From NCBI RefSeq assembly GCF_003050925.1, contig NZ_QAOV01000004.1, forward strand, positions 248,001-312,000: a stretch of DNA of 64,000 bases, in the 5' to 3' direction. The notes beneath the pieces were generated by a model. It was not told the origin of the DNA. It searched no databases and saw nothing but the letters and a program-made list of their open reading frames with translations. The position numbers and the translations under genes are program-made. The stretch is from Pseudomonas sp. GV085 (GTDB lineage Bacteria; Pseudomonadota; Gammaproteobacteria; Pseudomonadales; Pseudomonadaceae). Of this stretch, positions 17,369-26,236 are shown piece by piece; within the stretch, counting starts at the first letter, position 1; each line of letters opens with the position of its first letter.

Positions 17369-17388
17369 GGCGCTCACTGCGATGGCAT

Positions 17389-17418
17389 AAAAAACCCCGA
17401 CCGGATCGGGGTTTTTTA
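17389..17418 (+). terminator. rpoS terminator
   Basis: CCCCGA and TCGGGG pair around CCGGA, flanked by an A-run upstream and a T-run downstream, about 20 bases after the rpoS stop. The symmetry of A and T runs gives a typical Rho-independent terminator. Confidence 0.9.
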
Positions 17419-17464
17419 TTGTCTGAGCAGAAGAACGAGTCCACTCGGGATTTTGGTTTCGTGC

Positions 17465-17482
17465 TGTAAGTCCAGGCTTACA
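17465..17482 (+). promoter_or_regulatory. GacA upstream activating sequence of rsmZ
   Basis: The site reads TGTAAG-TCCAGG-CTTACA, a perfect match to the TGTAAG-N6-CTTACA element recognised with phosphorylated GacA upstream of rsmX/Y/Z genes. It lies about 190 bases before the predicted rsmZ 5' end. The spacing and the AT-rich linker that follows match the known P. fluorescens rsmZ control region. Confidence 0.93.
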
Positions 17483-17619
17483 CTTGCGTAAGTGTTCGTT
17501 ATTTTTACACCCTGGCAATCGTCCATACTGAACTCTATTTTCCTATATCTTTATGATTTATATGGCTATTTTTTATTGTTGATGAAGTGTGATAGTTAGA
17601 ATTCGCGCCAAGGGGGCGG

Positions 17620-17647
17620 TTGATCTTCGAGGGGAAAACTCTAATAT
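17620..17647 (+). promoter_or_regulatory. Core promoter of rsmZ
   Basis: TTGATC at 17620-17625 and TAATAT at 17642-17647 are separated by 16 bases and precede the predicted sRNA 5' end at about 17656 by eight bases. This fits a sigma-70-type promoter that would be activated from the Gac site upstream. Confidence 0.75.
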
Positions 17648-17655
17648 TCAGGTTG

Positions 17656-17784
17656 TGTCGACGGATAGACACGTCCTTCATGGATGAAGGAAATGGACAT
17701 CGCAGGACGCGATTCATCAGGACGATGAAAAGGAACACAGGGAATAGGGAAAAAATGTGGGCGGGTCAAACCGCCCCTTTTTTT
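17656..17784 (+). ncRNA. rsmZ: Regulatory small RNA RsmZ
   Basis: The segment starts TGTCGACGGATAGACAC, as in P. fluorescens RsmZ, and is about 129 bases long. It carries repeated GGA motifs (in ACGGAT, ATGGAT, AAGGAA, ATGGAC, two CAGGAC, AAGGAA, GGGAAT), several exposed in hairpin loops. It ends in the terminator GGGCGG-GTCAAA-CCGCCC plus a T-run. RsmZ titrates the translational repressors RsmA/RsmE and thereby releases Gac-controlled secondary metabolism and exoproducts. The position between rpoS and fdxA is conserved in Pseudomonas. Confidence 0.95.
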
Positions 17785-17797
17785 GCCTGCAGAAAAG

Positions 17798-17823
17798 CAA
17801 AAAGGCCCTTTTGGGGCCTTTTA
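17798..17823 (-). terminator. fdxA terminator
   Basis: AAAAGGCCC and GGGGCCTTTT form a hairpin just beyond the fdxA stop when read on the minus strand. A-rich and T-rich flanks on both sides make it potentially bidirectional, backing up the rsmZ terminator. Confidence 0.75.
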
Positions 17824-17840
17824 CAGGAACGCGGGGGTAA

Positions 17841-18179
17841 TCAGCGTTCGAGGTCTTTGAGCTTGCTGCCTACAGATTTGTTAATGATGCGATCAAACTT
17901 TTCTGCATCAGGCAACGATTCTTTCTTCTCGGTGATGTTAGGCCAGATATCGGCCAACTCAGCGTTCAGCTGAATAAAGTTTTCCATGCCGGCTGGAACT
18001 TCATCTTCGGAGAAGATAGCCACGGCAGGGCATTCAGGTTCGCACAGCGCGCAATCGATGCACTCATCCGGGTGGATCACCAGGAAATTCGGGCCTTCGT
18101 AAAAGCAGTCCACCGGACAGACTTCTACGCAGTCGGTGTACTTGCACTTGATGCAGTTGTCGGTGACGACGAAGGTCAT
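17841..18179 (-). CDS. fdxA: Ferredoxin FdxA (7Fe type)
   Basis: The 112-residue protein has a [3Fe-4S]-type cluster motif at the N-terminus ([17 protein letters not shown]) and a [4Fe-4S] motif ([12 protein letters not shown]), followed by the C-terminal extension typical of the FdxA/Azotobacter 7Fe ferredoxins. It is a low-potential electron carrier. It is convergent with rpoS-rsmZ and separately transcribed from mutS, 142 bases away on the same strand. Confidence 0.96.
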   Translation of the reverse strand: MTFVVTDNCIKCKYTDCVEVCPVDCFYEGPNFLVIHPDECIDCALCEPECPAVAIFSEDEVPAGMENFIQLNAELADIWPNITEKKESLPDAEKFDRIINKSVGSKLKDLER

Positions 18180-18321
18180 TTCTAATTTTCTCCTCAGGCG
18201 CGGCTTGCTGCGCCCCTTCTCGTAGGGGTCGCCAGGTTCGGGAGCGATAGTCTGCTGGCCAGGCTATTAGCCAGCAGCATCCCAAACCGCGCGAGATTCT
18301 AACAGCTTGCAAGCCGCAGCG

Positions 18322-20901
18322 TTAGATCCGTGTCTTTAGTGTATAGAGCATTTCGAGAGCACGACGTGGCGTCATGTCGTCCAGGTCGAGCTTGGCCAGG
18401 TCATCCAGTACCGGGTGCGGCAAGCTGGCAAACAGATCGCTTTGCAGCGGCGCAGCCGGTTTGCCTTTGGCCGGTGCCGGTGTTTCGTGGGGCAGGGCGG
18501 TGTCTTCCAGACGGCTCAAATGCTCACGAGCACGGGTGATGACATCACTCGGTACGCCCGCCAGTTGCGCAACGGCCAGGCCATAACTCTGGCTGGCAGG
18601 TCCAGGCAGCACGTGGTGCAGGAATACGATGCGTTCGTTGTGCTCGGTGGCATTGAGGTGCACGTTGGCCACCAGTGGCTGGGCTTCCGGCAGGACGGTC
18701 AGTTCAAAGTAGTGGGTGGCGAACAGCGTGTAGGCACGCAGATGCGCCAGGCGCTCGGCCGCCGCCCATGCCAGGGACAGACCGTCGAACGTGCTGGTGC
18801 CGCGTCCGACTTCGTCCATCAGTACCAGGCTGCGCTCGGTGGCGTTGTGCAGAATGTTCGCGGTTTCACTCATTTCCACCATAAAGGTGGAACGCCCGCC
18901 GGCCAGGTCATCACTGGAGCCGATCCGGGTGAAGATGCGGTCGACCAGCGACAATTCGCAACTGGCCGCTGGCACGAAGCTGCCGATGTGCGCCAGCAGC
19001 ACAATCAATGCGGTCTGACGCATGTAGGTGGATTTACCGCCCATGTTCGGACCGGTGATCACCAGCATGCGGGTGTTGTCGTCCAGGCTCAGGTCGTTGG
19101 CCACGAACGGCGTGGTCAGCACTTGTTCGACCACCGGGTGACGACCCTGGCTGATGCGCATGCACGGTTCGCTGACGAAGCGCGGGCAGTTCAGGTCGAG
19201 GTTCAGCGCACGCTCGGCCAGGTTGCTCAAAACGTCCAGCTCGGCCAGGGCGCCGGCGGTGTCCTGCAATGGCGGCAGCTGGGCGATCAGATCTTCGAGC
19301 AGCGCTTCGTAAAGCATCTTCTCGCGGGCCAGGGCACGGCTCTTGGCCGACAATGCCTTGTCTTCGAACGCTTTGAGTTCCGGTGTAATGAAGCGCTCGG
19401 CACCTTTGAGCGTCTGGCGGCGAATGTAGTCGGCCGGTGCCGATTCCGCCTGCTTGCTTGGCAGTTCGATGAAGTAGCCGTGGATGCGGTTGTAACCGAC
19501 CTTCAGGTGCGACAGGCCGGTGCGAGCCTTTTCCCGCGCCTCGAGGTCGATCAGGAACTGTCCGGCGTTTTCGCTCAGCGACTGCAGTTCGTCGAGTTCG
19601 CTGTCGTAGCCGGTTTTCAGTACGCCGCCGTCACGAATGACCGCGGGCGGGTTGTCGATGATGGCTTTTTCCAGGAGTGCCGCCAGTTCCGGGTAGGTGC
19701 TGGTGATGGTGGCGAGTTGCTGGAGATGCGGGGCTTCGAGCTCCGTCATCGCCACTTGCAGCTCCGGCAGTGCGCCGAGGGCGTCACGCAAGCGGGCGAG
19801 GTCGCGCGGGCGGGCATTGCGCAGACCGATTCGCGCAAGAATCCGCTCGATGTCGCCGATCTCCTTGAGCTGCGGTTGCAGTCTTTCGAAGCGGTAACCG
19901 TCGAGCAGGCAAGTGATCGAGGTCTGACGCGCCAGCAGCACCGTCAAATCGCGCAACGGCCGATTCAGCCAGCGGGTCAGCAGGCGGCTGCCCATGGCGG
20001 TCTGGCAGCGGTCGACCACCGATTGCAGGGTGTTGTCGCGCCCCCCGGCCAGGTTGGTGTCGAGCTCCAGGTTACGACGGCTGGCGCCATCGAGCACCAC
20101 GGTGTCGTCCAGGCGTTCATGCCGCAGGCTGCGCAAATGGGGCAGGGCGGTACGCTGGGTTTCCTTGGCGTAGGCCAGCAGGCAACCGGCGGCGCCGATG
20201 GCCAGGGTCAGGTTTTCGCAGCCAAAGCCCTTGAGATCCTGGGTCGAGAATTGCTGGCACAGGCTTTTGAGCGCCGAATCGCGCTCGAAATCCCACGGCG
20301 CACGGCGACGCACACCGCGACGTTTTTCCGCCGGCAAATCCTTCGGCCAGTCATCCGGGATCAGCAGCTCTACCGGGTTGACTCGCTCCAGCTCCGCCAG
20401 CAGATTTTCCCAACCCTTGATTTCCAGCACGCTGAAATTGCCACTGGTGATGTCCAGCACCGCCAGGCCGAACAGGCGTTCATCACCCAGAACAGCGGCG
20501 ATCAGGTTATCGCGGCGCTCGTCGAGCAGCGCTTCGTCACTCACCGTCCCCGGCGTGATGATGCGCACGACCTGCCGCTCCACCGGCCCTTTGCTGGTGG
20601 CCGGGTCGCCGATCTGCTCGCAGATCACCACCGATTCGCCAAGCTTCACCAGTTTTGCCAGGTAACCCTCGGCGGCATGGTAGGGAATCCCGCACATCGG
20701 AATCGCCTGCCCGGCCGACTGCCCACGGGCCGTCAGGGTGATGTCCAGCAACTTGGCGGCCTTCTTCGCGTCTTCATAGAAGATCTCGTAGAAGTCGCCC
20801 ATGCGGTAGAACATCAGCTGGTCCGGGTGCTGGTTTTTCAGGCGCCAGTACTGTTGCATCATCGGGGTGTGGGAGGACAGGTCGGAGACGGCTTTATTCA
20901 T
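18322..20901 (-). CDS. mutS: DNA mismatch repair protein MutS
   Basis: The 859-residue product starts [22 protein letters not shown]. The mismatch-wedge Phe-x-Glu motif is visible in [10 protein letters not shown], and the C-terminal ABC ATPase has Walker [14 protein letters not shown] and Walker B/signature [12 protein letters not shown]. It recognises mismatches and recruits MutL. A 16-codon upstream extension lacks support. A long open frame on the opposite strand is a coding shadow. The divergent neighbour is the tailocin-type repressor. Confidence 0.98.
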   Translation of the reverse strand: MNKAVSDLSSHTPMMQQYWRLKNQHPDQLMFYRMGDFYEIFYEDAKKAAKLLDITLTARGQSAGQAIPMCGIPYHAAEGYLAKLVKLGESVVICEQIGDPATSKGPVERQVVRIITPGTVSDEALLDERRDNLIAAVLGDERLFGLAVLDITSGNFSVLEIKGWENLLAELERVNPVELLIPDDWPKDLPAEKRRGVRRRAPWDFERDSALKSLCQQFSTQDLKGFGCENLTLAIGAAGCLLAYAKETQRTALPHLRSLRHERLDDTVVLDGASRRNLELDTNLAGGRDNTLQSVVDRCQTAMGSRLLTRWLNRPLRDLTVLLARQTSITCLLDGYRFERLQPQLKEIGDIERILARIGLRNARPRDLARLRDALGALPELQVAMTELEAPHLQQLATITSTYPELAALLEKAIIDNPPAVIRDGGVLKTGYDSELDELQSLSENAGQFLIDLEAREKARTGLSHLKVGYNRIHGYFIELPSKQAESAPADYIRRQTLKGAERFITPELKAFEDKALSAKSRALAREKMLYEALLEDLIAQLPPLQDTAGALAELDVLSNLAERALNLDLNCPRFVSEPCMRISQGRHPVVEQVLTTPFVANDLSLDDNTRMLVITGPNMGGKSTYMRQTALIVLLAHIGSFVPAASCELSLVDRIFTRIGSSDDLAGGRSTFMVEMSETANILHNATERSLVLMDEVGRGTSTFDGLSLAWAAAERLAHLRAYTLFATHYFELTVLPEAQPLVANVHLNATEHNERIVFLHHVLPGPASQSYGLAVAQLAGVPSDVITRAREHLSRLEDTALPHETPAPAKGKPAAPLQSDLFASLPHPVLDDLAKLDLDDMTPRRALEMLYTLKTRI

Positions 20902-21047
20902 CGGATTGTCAGGAAGCTCGTTGAAAGAGGTGGGGCAAAAGCGGGGCAACGGCCGGGCTTTTCCGCGATGGGCGCAAGGTTACCATGGGCGGTCTACCCG
21001 ACGCAGGCATCACGGCCGGGACTCCTTTGCCATTTGAAATCTGGATA

Positions 21048-21062
21048 TGCATGACTTATGCA
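21048..21062 (+). promoter_or_regulatory. Palindrome TGCAT-N5-ATGCA upstream of the S24 repressor
   Basis: The inverted repeat TGCAT-GACTT-ATGCA lies 36 bases before the chosen repressor start, in the mutS/repressor intergenic region. ATGCAT-type half-sites recur as two further perfect palindromes before the holin gene, so these may be operators of the repressor. This is inference from shared half-sites. Confidence 0.5.
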
Positions 21063-21097
21063 AATCGGCATTGTCTTCTTTGAGTAGAGCAAGCACT

Positions 21098-21841
21098 ATG
21101 CGCGTTATGCAAAAACGCAACGTATCTACCGTATTAAGAGCATTGCTCGATCAGCACGGGATCTCCCCCACGGAGCTTCACCGTCGAACCGGCGTGCCTC
21201 AATCCACGCTCTCGCGCATTCTCAGCGGGAAGATCGTCGATCCCTCGGATAAACATATTTCGAAGATTGCCGAGTATTTCTCCTTGAGCACCGATCAGTT
21301 GCGCGGCCGCGCGGACGTCTCGTCTGCCGCTAATGCCGGGCGCGCTCCCGTGCATTCGGAACTCAAGGATATAAGTCTGTGGGATGACGATACCCCCGTC
21401 GATGACGACGAGGTGTCGGTCCCCTTTCTTCGCGAGGTTGAATTGGCTGCAGGATCAGGAAGATTCGTCATCGAAGAAAGCGAGCGCTCTAGCTTGCGCT
21501 TTGGAAAGCGTAGCCTGCGCCATAACGGCGTGCAGTTCGACCAGGCCAAATGCGTGACAGTGCGGGGCAACAGCATGTTGCCGGTACTGCGTGACGGCGC
21601 CACGGTCGGGGTCAATGCCGGCAAGTGCGGTATCGGCGATATCGTTGATGGCGACCTTTACGCAATCAACCACAACGGCCAATTGCGGGTGAAGCAACTG
21701 TATCGCCTGCCGACCGGGATTCGCCTGCGCAGCTTCAACCGTGACGAGCATCCGGATGAAGATTACACCTTTCAGGAAATCCAGGAGGAGCCGATTGTTA
21801 TCCTCGGTCATGTCTTCTGGTGGGGTATGTACGCCCGCTAA
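21098..21841 (+). CDS. XRE-family S24 (LexA-like) autocleaving repressor, PrtR-type
   Basis: The product has about 247 residues. An N-terminal helix-turn-helix (ISPTELHRRTGVPQSTLSRI) is followed by an acidic linker and a LexA-like peptidase domain. The autoproteolysis elements look intact: an Ala-Gly scissile pair (A118-G119 in ELAAGSGRF), Ser159 in RGNSML and Lys199 in LRVKQLYR. It should therefore be cleaved on RecA activation. Repressors of this kind (PrtR) control tailocin genes inserted between mutS and cinA in fluorescent pseudomonads, but here only a holin gene follows. The start could also be 21107 or 21047. Confidence 0.85.
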   Translation: MRVMQKRNVSTVLRALLDQHGISPTELHRRTGVPQSTLSRILSGKIVDPSDKHISKIAEYFSLSTDQLRGRADVSSAANAGRAPVHSELKDISLWDDDTPVDDDEVSVPFLREVELAAGSGRFVIEESERSSLRFGKRSLRHNGVQFDQAKCVTVRGNSMLPVLRDGATVGVNAGKCGIGDIVDGDLYAINHNGQLRVKQLYRLPTGIRLRSFNRDEHPDEDYTFQEIQEEPIVILGHVFWWGMYAR

Positions 21842-21860
21842 CGCCCGTGCGTTCAGATAA

Positions 21861-21887
21861 AACCTGCTTCCCGAGCGGGTTTTTTTT
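21861..21887 (+). terminator. Terminator after the S24 repressor gene
   Basis: AACCTGC and GCGGGTT (one G-T pair) form a stem around TTCCCGA, followed by a run of T residues, 20 bases after the stop. Confidence 0.8.
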
Positions 21888-21914
21888 CGCGTGCTGAAAA
21901 CATTGAATCATCTT

Positions 21915-21934
21915 TCAATGCGTTAATGCATTGA
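21915..21934 (+). promoter_or_regulatory. Palindrome TCAATGC-N6-GCATTGA upstream of the holin gene
   Basis: The site has perfect 7-base arms with a six-base spacer, 80 bases before the holin start. It contains the ATGCA-type half-site also seen upstream of the repressor gene. It is a candidate operator. Confidence 0.55.
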
Positions 21935-21939
21935 CTGAA

Positions 21940-21955
21940 TATGCATCAATGCATA
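21940..21955 (+). promoter_or_regulatory. Palindrome TATGCAT-CA-ATGCATA upstream of the holin gene
   Basis: The site has perfect 7-base arms separated by CA, six bases after the preceding palindrome and 58 bases before the holin start. The two sites together look like a double operator for the S24 repressor. Confidence 0.55.
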
Positions 21956-22013
21956 ATCTGCTTGCCTATCTATTCAAGAATGCGGTGTGACCGTTCACTC
22001 AAGGAGGCATGAA

Positions 22014-22355
22014 ATGGCCGCTGAGCAATATGCGTTGCTGGACATGCCTCTGTGGCTGGTCATCAGTCTGCCAATACTCGGTGGCGTTGCCGGTGAAATG
22101 TGGCGTGCCGATAAAGAGGGCGTTCGTGGCTGGCCCCTTGTCTGGCGCCTGAGCCTGCGGTCTGGCTCCAGCATGATCTGTGGCGCCTCGGTCATCATGT
22201 TGCTGCACGCCGCCAATGTTTCCATTTGGGCCGCTTGTGCGGGTGGTTGCCTGGCGGCGATGGCCGGGACAGACGTAGTTTTAGGGCTGTATGAGCGTTG
22301 GGCGGTCAAGCGCATGGGTATCGGTCATGCTCCGTCCGGCGACGTGGAAGATTGA
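22014..22355 (+). CDS. Tailocin/phage-type holin
   Basis: The 113-residue protein has two or three predicted membrane segments (PLWLVISLPILGGVAGEMW, SSMICGASVIMLLHAANVSIWAACAGGCLAAMAG) and a short charged tail, the make-up of the holin found next to PrtR-type repressors in Pseudomonas R-tailocin clusters. AAGGAGG lies six bases before the ATG, a very strong ribosome-binding site; an overlapping ATG five bases earlier is out of frame. No tail, lysozyme or spanin genes follow, so it appears orphaned. Confidence 0.75.
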   Translation: MAAEQYALLDMPLWLVISLPILGGVAGEMWRADKEGVRGWPLVWRLSLRSGSSMICGASVIMLLHAANVSIWAACAGGCLAAMAGTDVVLGLYERWAVKRMGIGHAPSGDVED

Positions 22356-22468
22356 TTCCCCCGACAGGCCTTTTCCAGAGCCTCTGATTCCTTACATTTT
22401 GATCGGTCCTGTCGCTTGCAAGTGCGGTCTGCTCGTGTACGGTTAACCTCATCCCGCCCGATCAGGAG

Positions 22469-22975
22469 ATGACCGTGAACGAAATCACCCAGCTCGCCGC
22501 CGAACTTGGCAGACGCCTGCAGGTTCTCAATGCCCACGTCACTACGGCGGAGTCCTGCACCGGCGGTGGCATCGCCGAGGCCATCACCCGGATTCCAGGC
22601 AGCTCGGCCTGGTTCGAGGCCGGTTATGTCACCTACTCCAACCGGCAGAAAACCCTGCAACTGGATGTCCCGGTGGAGTTGTTCACCACCGTGGGGGCGG
22701 TCAGCCGCGAGGTGGTCGAGGCCATGGTCCGGGGGGCACAGAAGAAAAACAGCGCGTATTTCTCCGTGGCGGTCAGTGGCATCGCCGGGCCGGATGGTGG
22801 AACGGCGAGCAAGCCGGTTGGCACGGTTTGGCTGGCCTGGGGTGTCGGAGATCAGGTGTTCTGCGAGCGGAAGCACTTCCCGGGTAATCGCGACGACGTC
22901 CGCCGACAAACGGTGAAGGCCGCGCTAGAGGGGCTGCTGCGGTATGCCGCGGCAGAAATCTCAAATCAGGGGTAG
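22469..22975 (+). CDS. pncC: CinA C-terminal-domain protein / nicotinamide-nucleotide amidohydrolase
   Basis: This 168-residue stand-alone CinA-C domain has the active-site Ser in [15 protein letters not shown] and the conserved GIAGPDGG and KPVGTVW segments. It deamidates nicotinamide mononucleotide in pyridine-nucleotide salvage. In pseudomonads the gene (often called cinA) sits directly before recA, as here. A GTG two codons downstream of the chosen ATG is an alternative start. Confidence 0.93.
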   Translation: MTVNEITQLAAELGRRLQVLNAHVTTAESCTGGGIAEAITRIPGSSAWFEAGYVTYSNRQKTLQLDVPVELFTTVGAVSREVVEAMVRGAQKKNSAYFSVAVSGIAGPDGGTASKPVGTVWLAWGVGDQVFCERKHFPGNRDDVRRQTVKAALEGLLRYAAAEISNQG

Positions 22976-23002
22976 GCGATCCGGAATCGCTGTGGAATAA
23001 TA

Positions 23003-23018
23003 CTGGCTACTTATACAG
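23003..23018 (+). promoter_or_regulatory. LexA (SOS) box of recA
   Basis: CTG-GCTACTTATA-CAG matches the CTG-N10-CAG SOS consensus and lies 56 bases before the recA start. Its reverse complement, CTGTATAAGTAGCCAG, resembles known Pseudomonas LexA boxes. Confidence 0.88.
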
Positions 23019-23058
23019 GTGTTGGCCGTCAGGCCTTATTGATTACGTGAGGACTTTA

Positions 23059-24117
23059 ATGGACGACAACAAGAAGAAAGCCTTGGCTGCGGCCCTGGGT
23101 CAGATCGAACGTCAATTCGGCAAGGGTGCCGTAATGCGTATGGGCGATCAGGACCGTCAGGCGATCCCGGCCATCTCCACTGGCTCTCTGGGTCTGGACA
23201 TCGCTCTTGGTATCGGCGGTCTGCCAAAAGGCCGTATTGTTGAAATCTACGGTCCCGAATCTTCCGGTAAAACCACGCTGACCTTGTCCGTGATCGCCCA
23301 GGCTCAAAAAGCCGGCGCGACCTGCGCATTCGTCGACGCCGAACACGCCCTCGACCCTGAGTACGCCGGCAAGCTGGGCGTCAACGTCGACGACCTGCTG
23401 GTTTCCCAGCCGGACACCGGCGAGCAGGCCCTGGAAATCACCGACATGCTGGTGCGTTCCAACGCGGTTGACGTGATCATCGTCGACTCCGTGGCCGCGC
23501 TGGTGCCAAAGGCTGAAATCGAAGGCGAAATGGGTGACATGCACGTGGGCCTGCAAGCCCGTTTGATGTCCCAGGCGCTGCGTAAAATCACCGGTAACAT
23601 CAAGAACGCCAACTGCCTGGTGATCTTCATCAACCAGATCCGTATGAAAATCGGCGTGATGTTCGGTAGCCCGGAAACCACCACCGGTGGTAACGCACTG
23701 AAGTTCTACGCATCGGTTCGTCTGGACATCCGTCGTACCGGCGCGGTGAAAGAAGGTGATGAAGTCGTCGGTAGCGAAACCCGCGTCAAGGTTGTAAAGA
23801 ACAAGGTGGCTTCGCCGTTCCGTCAGGCCGAGTTCCAGATTCTTTACGGCAAGGGCATCTACCTCAACGGCGAGATGATCGACCTGGGGGTTCTGCACGG
23901 TTTCGTTGAGAAGTCCGGCGCCTGGTATGCCTATGAAGGCACCAAGATCGGTCAGGGCAAGGCCAACTCGGCCAAGTTCCTGGCAGACAACCCGGAAGTC
24001 GCGGCAAAGCTGGAGAAGCAACTGCGTGACAAGCTGCTGTCCCCGGCATCGGTAGCAGATGCCAAAGCTTCTGCGGTCAAAGAGACCGAAGACGACCTGG
24101 CTGACGCTGATATCTGA
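23059..24117 (+). CDS. recA: Recombinase RecA
   Basis: The 352-residue product starts [23 protein letters not shown] and has Walker [11 protein letters not shown], Walker [16 protein letters not shown], and the acidic C-terminal tail. It forms the filament that drives homologous recombination and promotes LexA autocleavage. It is expected also to trigger cleavage of the S24 repressor encoded 1.2 kb upstream. recX follows after eight bases. Confidence 0.99.
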   Translation: MDDNKKKALAAALGQIERQFGKGAVMRMGDQDRQAIPAISTGSLGLDIALGIGGLPKGRIVEIYGPESSGKTTLTLSVIAQAQKAGATCAFVDAEHALDPEYAGKLGVNVDDLLVSQPDTGEQALEITDMLVRSNAVDVIIVDSVAALVPKAEIEGEMGDMHVGLQARLMSQALRKITGNIKNANCLVIFINQIRMKIGVMFGSPETTTGGNALKFYASVRLDIRRTGAVKEGDEVVGSETRVKVVKNKVASPFRQAEFQILYGKGIYLNGEMIDLGVLHGFVEKSGAWYAYEGTKIGQGKANSAKFLADNPEVAAKLEKQLRDKLLSPASVADAKASAVKETEDDLADADI

Positions 24118-24125
24118 TCGAAGCA

Positions 24126-24593
24126 ATGACCGCCGTACTCGATACACTCGTCGCGGTGCGACGAACCGCAATGGACCTGCTCGCACGACGCGAGCACGGT
24201 CGTGTCGAGCTGACGCGTAAACTGCGTCAGCGCGGCGCCCTCCCTGACATGATCGAAACAGCACTCGACCGGTTGACGGAAGAGGGGTTGTTGTCCGAGG
24301 CCCGTTACCTCGAAAGTTTCGTTTCCTACCGCGCCCGCTCCGGTTATGGCCCTTTACGCATCCGTGAGGAGTTGAGCCAGCGCGGCCTGCAGCGCAGCGA
24401 TATTGAACTCGCCCTGCGTGAGAGCGGTATCGACTGGCAGGAGCAACTGGCCGATACCTGGCGGCGCAAGTTCTCCGGGCAATTGCCGGCAGACGCCCGG
24501 GAGCGAGCCAAACAAGGCCGGTTCCTGGCGTATCGGGGATACTCCATGGAAATGATCAACCGCCTGTTCAGCGGTCGAGGAATGGACGATTGA
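24126..24593 (+). CDS. recX: Regulatory protein RecX
   Basis: The 155-residue product has the RecX tandem three-helix repeats ([34 protein letters not shown]). RecX caps RecA filaments and limits recombination. It lies immediately downstream of recA, so it is co-transcribed under the same SOS box. A bidirectional terminator separates it from the convergent LOG gene. Confidence 0.96.
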   Translation: MTAVLDTLVAVRRTAMDLLARREHGRVELTRKLRQRGALPDMIETALDRLTEEGLLSEARYLESFVSYRARSGYGPLRIREELSQRGLQRSDIELALRESGIDWQEQLADTWRRKFSGQLPADARERAKQGRFLAYRGYSMEMINRLFSGRGMDD

Positions 24594-24597
24594 ACTG

Positions 24598-24632
24598 AAA
24601 CGGCCCGCTATTTCGATAACGGGCCGTTTTTT
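24598..24632. terminator. Bidirectional terminator between recX and the LOG gene
   Basis: AAACGGCCCG and CGGGCCGTTT pair perfectly around a 12-base loop, followed by T residues, five bases after the recX stop and five bases before the end of the convergent gene. Confidence 0.9.
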
Positions 24633-24637
24633 ATGCC

Positions 24638-25756
24638 TCACGTAACCTTTGAGGGCTCCCGCGTGCGTTGCTGCACTTGGGGTTTTGATTGTGCCCAGTT
24701 TTCCGGCAGGTTGATGTGGTCCACAAGCTCGCGCAGGCGGCCATGATTGCGGGCGTTGAAGTTGAAGACCAACCGCGTCAGATGGCTGAATTCGGCTTCG
24801 TCGTGTTCTTCGCCGCTGTAAGTTTGCTGATGGAAATGATCGCTCAGACACAGGTCGGCGAAAGCCTCCTGTATGTGTTCGAGTGCGTGGTCGCTGAGTG
24901 CGTGATTCATGCGAATCAGGAACTGATGCTTGAGCCAGCGACTGGAGTGGAAGTTGCTGTAGAACTGGTTGATGTGCTCTACCGCTTCTTCGACGTTGTA
25001 GACCAGTTTCACCAGCTTCATGTCAGTGGACAGGATGTAGTGGTTTTCCTCCAGTTGCTGGTGAATGAAGTCCAGTGCGCCTTGCCAGAATTTGCCGCCC
25101 GGCGTGTCCAGTAGCACCACTGGCACCAATGGGCTCTTGCCGGTCTGGATCAGCGTCAGCACTTCCAGCGCTTCATCCAGCGTACCGAAGCCGCCCGGGC
25201 ACAGCACCAGGGCATCGGCTTCCTTGACGAAGAACAGCTTGCGAGTGAAGAAGAAGTGGAAGGGCAGCAGGTTGGTCGTGCCGTCGACAGTGGGGTTGGC
25301 ATGTTGCTCGAAGGGCAGCGTGATGTTGAACCCCAGGCTGTGTGTCAGGCCGGCGCCATCATGGGCGGCGGCCATGATGCCGCCGCCAGCGCCGGTAATG
25401 ACCATCATGTCCGAGCGCGCCAGCGCAGCGCCGAGCTCCCGGGCCATGCTGTAGAGCGGATGTTCCATGGGAGTACGGGCCGAGCCGAAAACAGTGACTT
25501 TGCGTCGCCCCTTGAACTGTTCAAGCACGCGGAAAGCCTGTTCCAGTTCGCGAAGGGCTTGCAGGGTGATTTTGGCATTCCAGCGGTTGTGGTCTTCCTG
25601 GGCCATGCGCAGCACGGTCAGGATCATGTCGCGGTAGATCGGGGTGTTCGGACTGTTGGGTGAAATCAGCTTGAGTTGTTCTTCGACCTTGCTGATGAGG
25701 TCGTGGCCGCTTTCTTCAAAATGACGGCTCAGGAGGTCATTCGGTTGGTAAGGCAT
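24638..25756 (-). CDS. LOG-family protein (TIGR00730-type nucleotide nucleosidase)
   Basis: This 372-residue Rossmann-like protein has the LOG signature PGGFGTLDE and the upstream TGAGGGIMAAAHDGA loop. LOG proteins cleave the N-glycosidic bond of nucleoside 5'-monophosphates; plant and bacterial members release cytokinins, while PpnN-like members hydrolyse purine and pyrimidine nucleotides. The N-terminal 100 and C-terminal 110 residues extend beyond the LOG core, so it is a long member and substrate cannot be assigned. Synteny suggests it is the PA3615 homologue. Confidence 0.85.
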   Translation of the reverse strand: MPYQPNDLLSRHFEESGHDLISKVEEQLKLISPNSPNTPIYRDMILTVLRMAQEDHNRWNAKITLQALRELEQAFRVLEQFKGRRKVTVFGSARTPMEHPLYSMARELGAALARSDMMVITGAGGGIMAAAHDGAGLTHSLGFNITLPFEQHANPTVDGTTNLLPFHFFFTRKLFFVKEADALVLCPGGFGTLDEALEVLTLIQTGKSPLVPVVLLDTPGGKFWQGALDFIHQQLEENHYILSTDMKLVKLVYNVEEAVEHINQFYSNFHSSRWLKHQFLIRMNHALSDHALEHIQEAFADLCLSDHFHQQTYSGEEHDEAEFSHLTRLVFNFNARNHGRLRELVDHINLPENWAQSKPQVQQRTREPSKVT

Positions 25757-26236
25757 TCAACTTCTCCTTCTGCACAGAACCCTCGGCCCGAGAACGTACG
25801 TCGGTGCCACGACACTCCATGTGTCGCTGTCTGCCCTGGCCCATGCCTGGGCGATCTACTTGATCCGAAAGCATCGGATCATCCAAACAGGTTCTGTTTT
25901 TCCCTTGGATGAAAGAAACGTTCGCACAACACGACAAGCGACGGCCAGCCCCTTTCGAGCCCTGAAAAAGTAAACGTGGGTACCCTGAAATCTAGACCTT
26001 CACAGTGATTTGCGCTGCCTTGATCATTGCGCCACAAAGTTTTTCCTGGCAACCGCTTATTGACGATTTGCAAGGTGTATTCACCGCTCGTCTGAACGTG
26101 CGTCGCATGTGCGGCGCTCTGATTTACTAAGTTACAAGCGTCACACGACAACTTTGCGTCAACGGCAGGGCGCACGGTACAAGCGGCTTAAGGATTTATC
26201 GCTCAATCATGAGTGAGGTGCAGGGAGGCGGTAACC
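25757..26236. other. Intergenic leader region without a gene
   Basis: The 480-base divergent gap between the LOG gene and a small ORF shows no coding frame with a ribosome-binding site. Two short perfect hairpins lie in the LOG leader (CGACAC/GTGTCG at 25810-25826; GATCCGA/TCGGATC at 25862-25880). They may structure its 5' untranslated RNA, but no known riboswitch is recognised. Confidence 0.5.

Noticed and set aside
17620..17973. 117-codon frame overlapping rsmZ and the end of fdxA
   Set aside because: It covers the sRNA and the antisense of fdxA, lacks a ribosome-binding site and has no conserved features.
18415..21054. 879-codon open frame opposite to mutS
   Set aside because: It is the antisense shadow of a confidently identified MutS gene in GC-rich DNA, has no ribosome-binding site and no recognisable domain.
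25757..26236. Riboswitch in the long leader upstream of the LOG gene
   Set aside because: Short hairpins exist but no conserved aptamer consensus could be recognised by eye.
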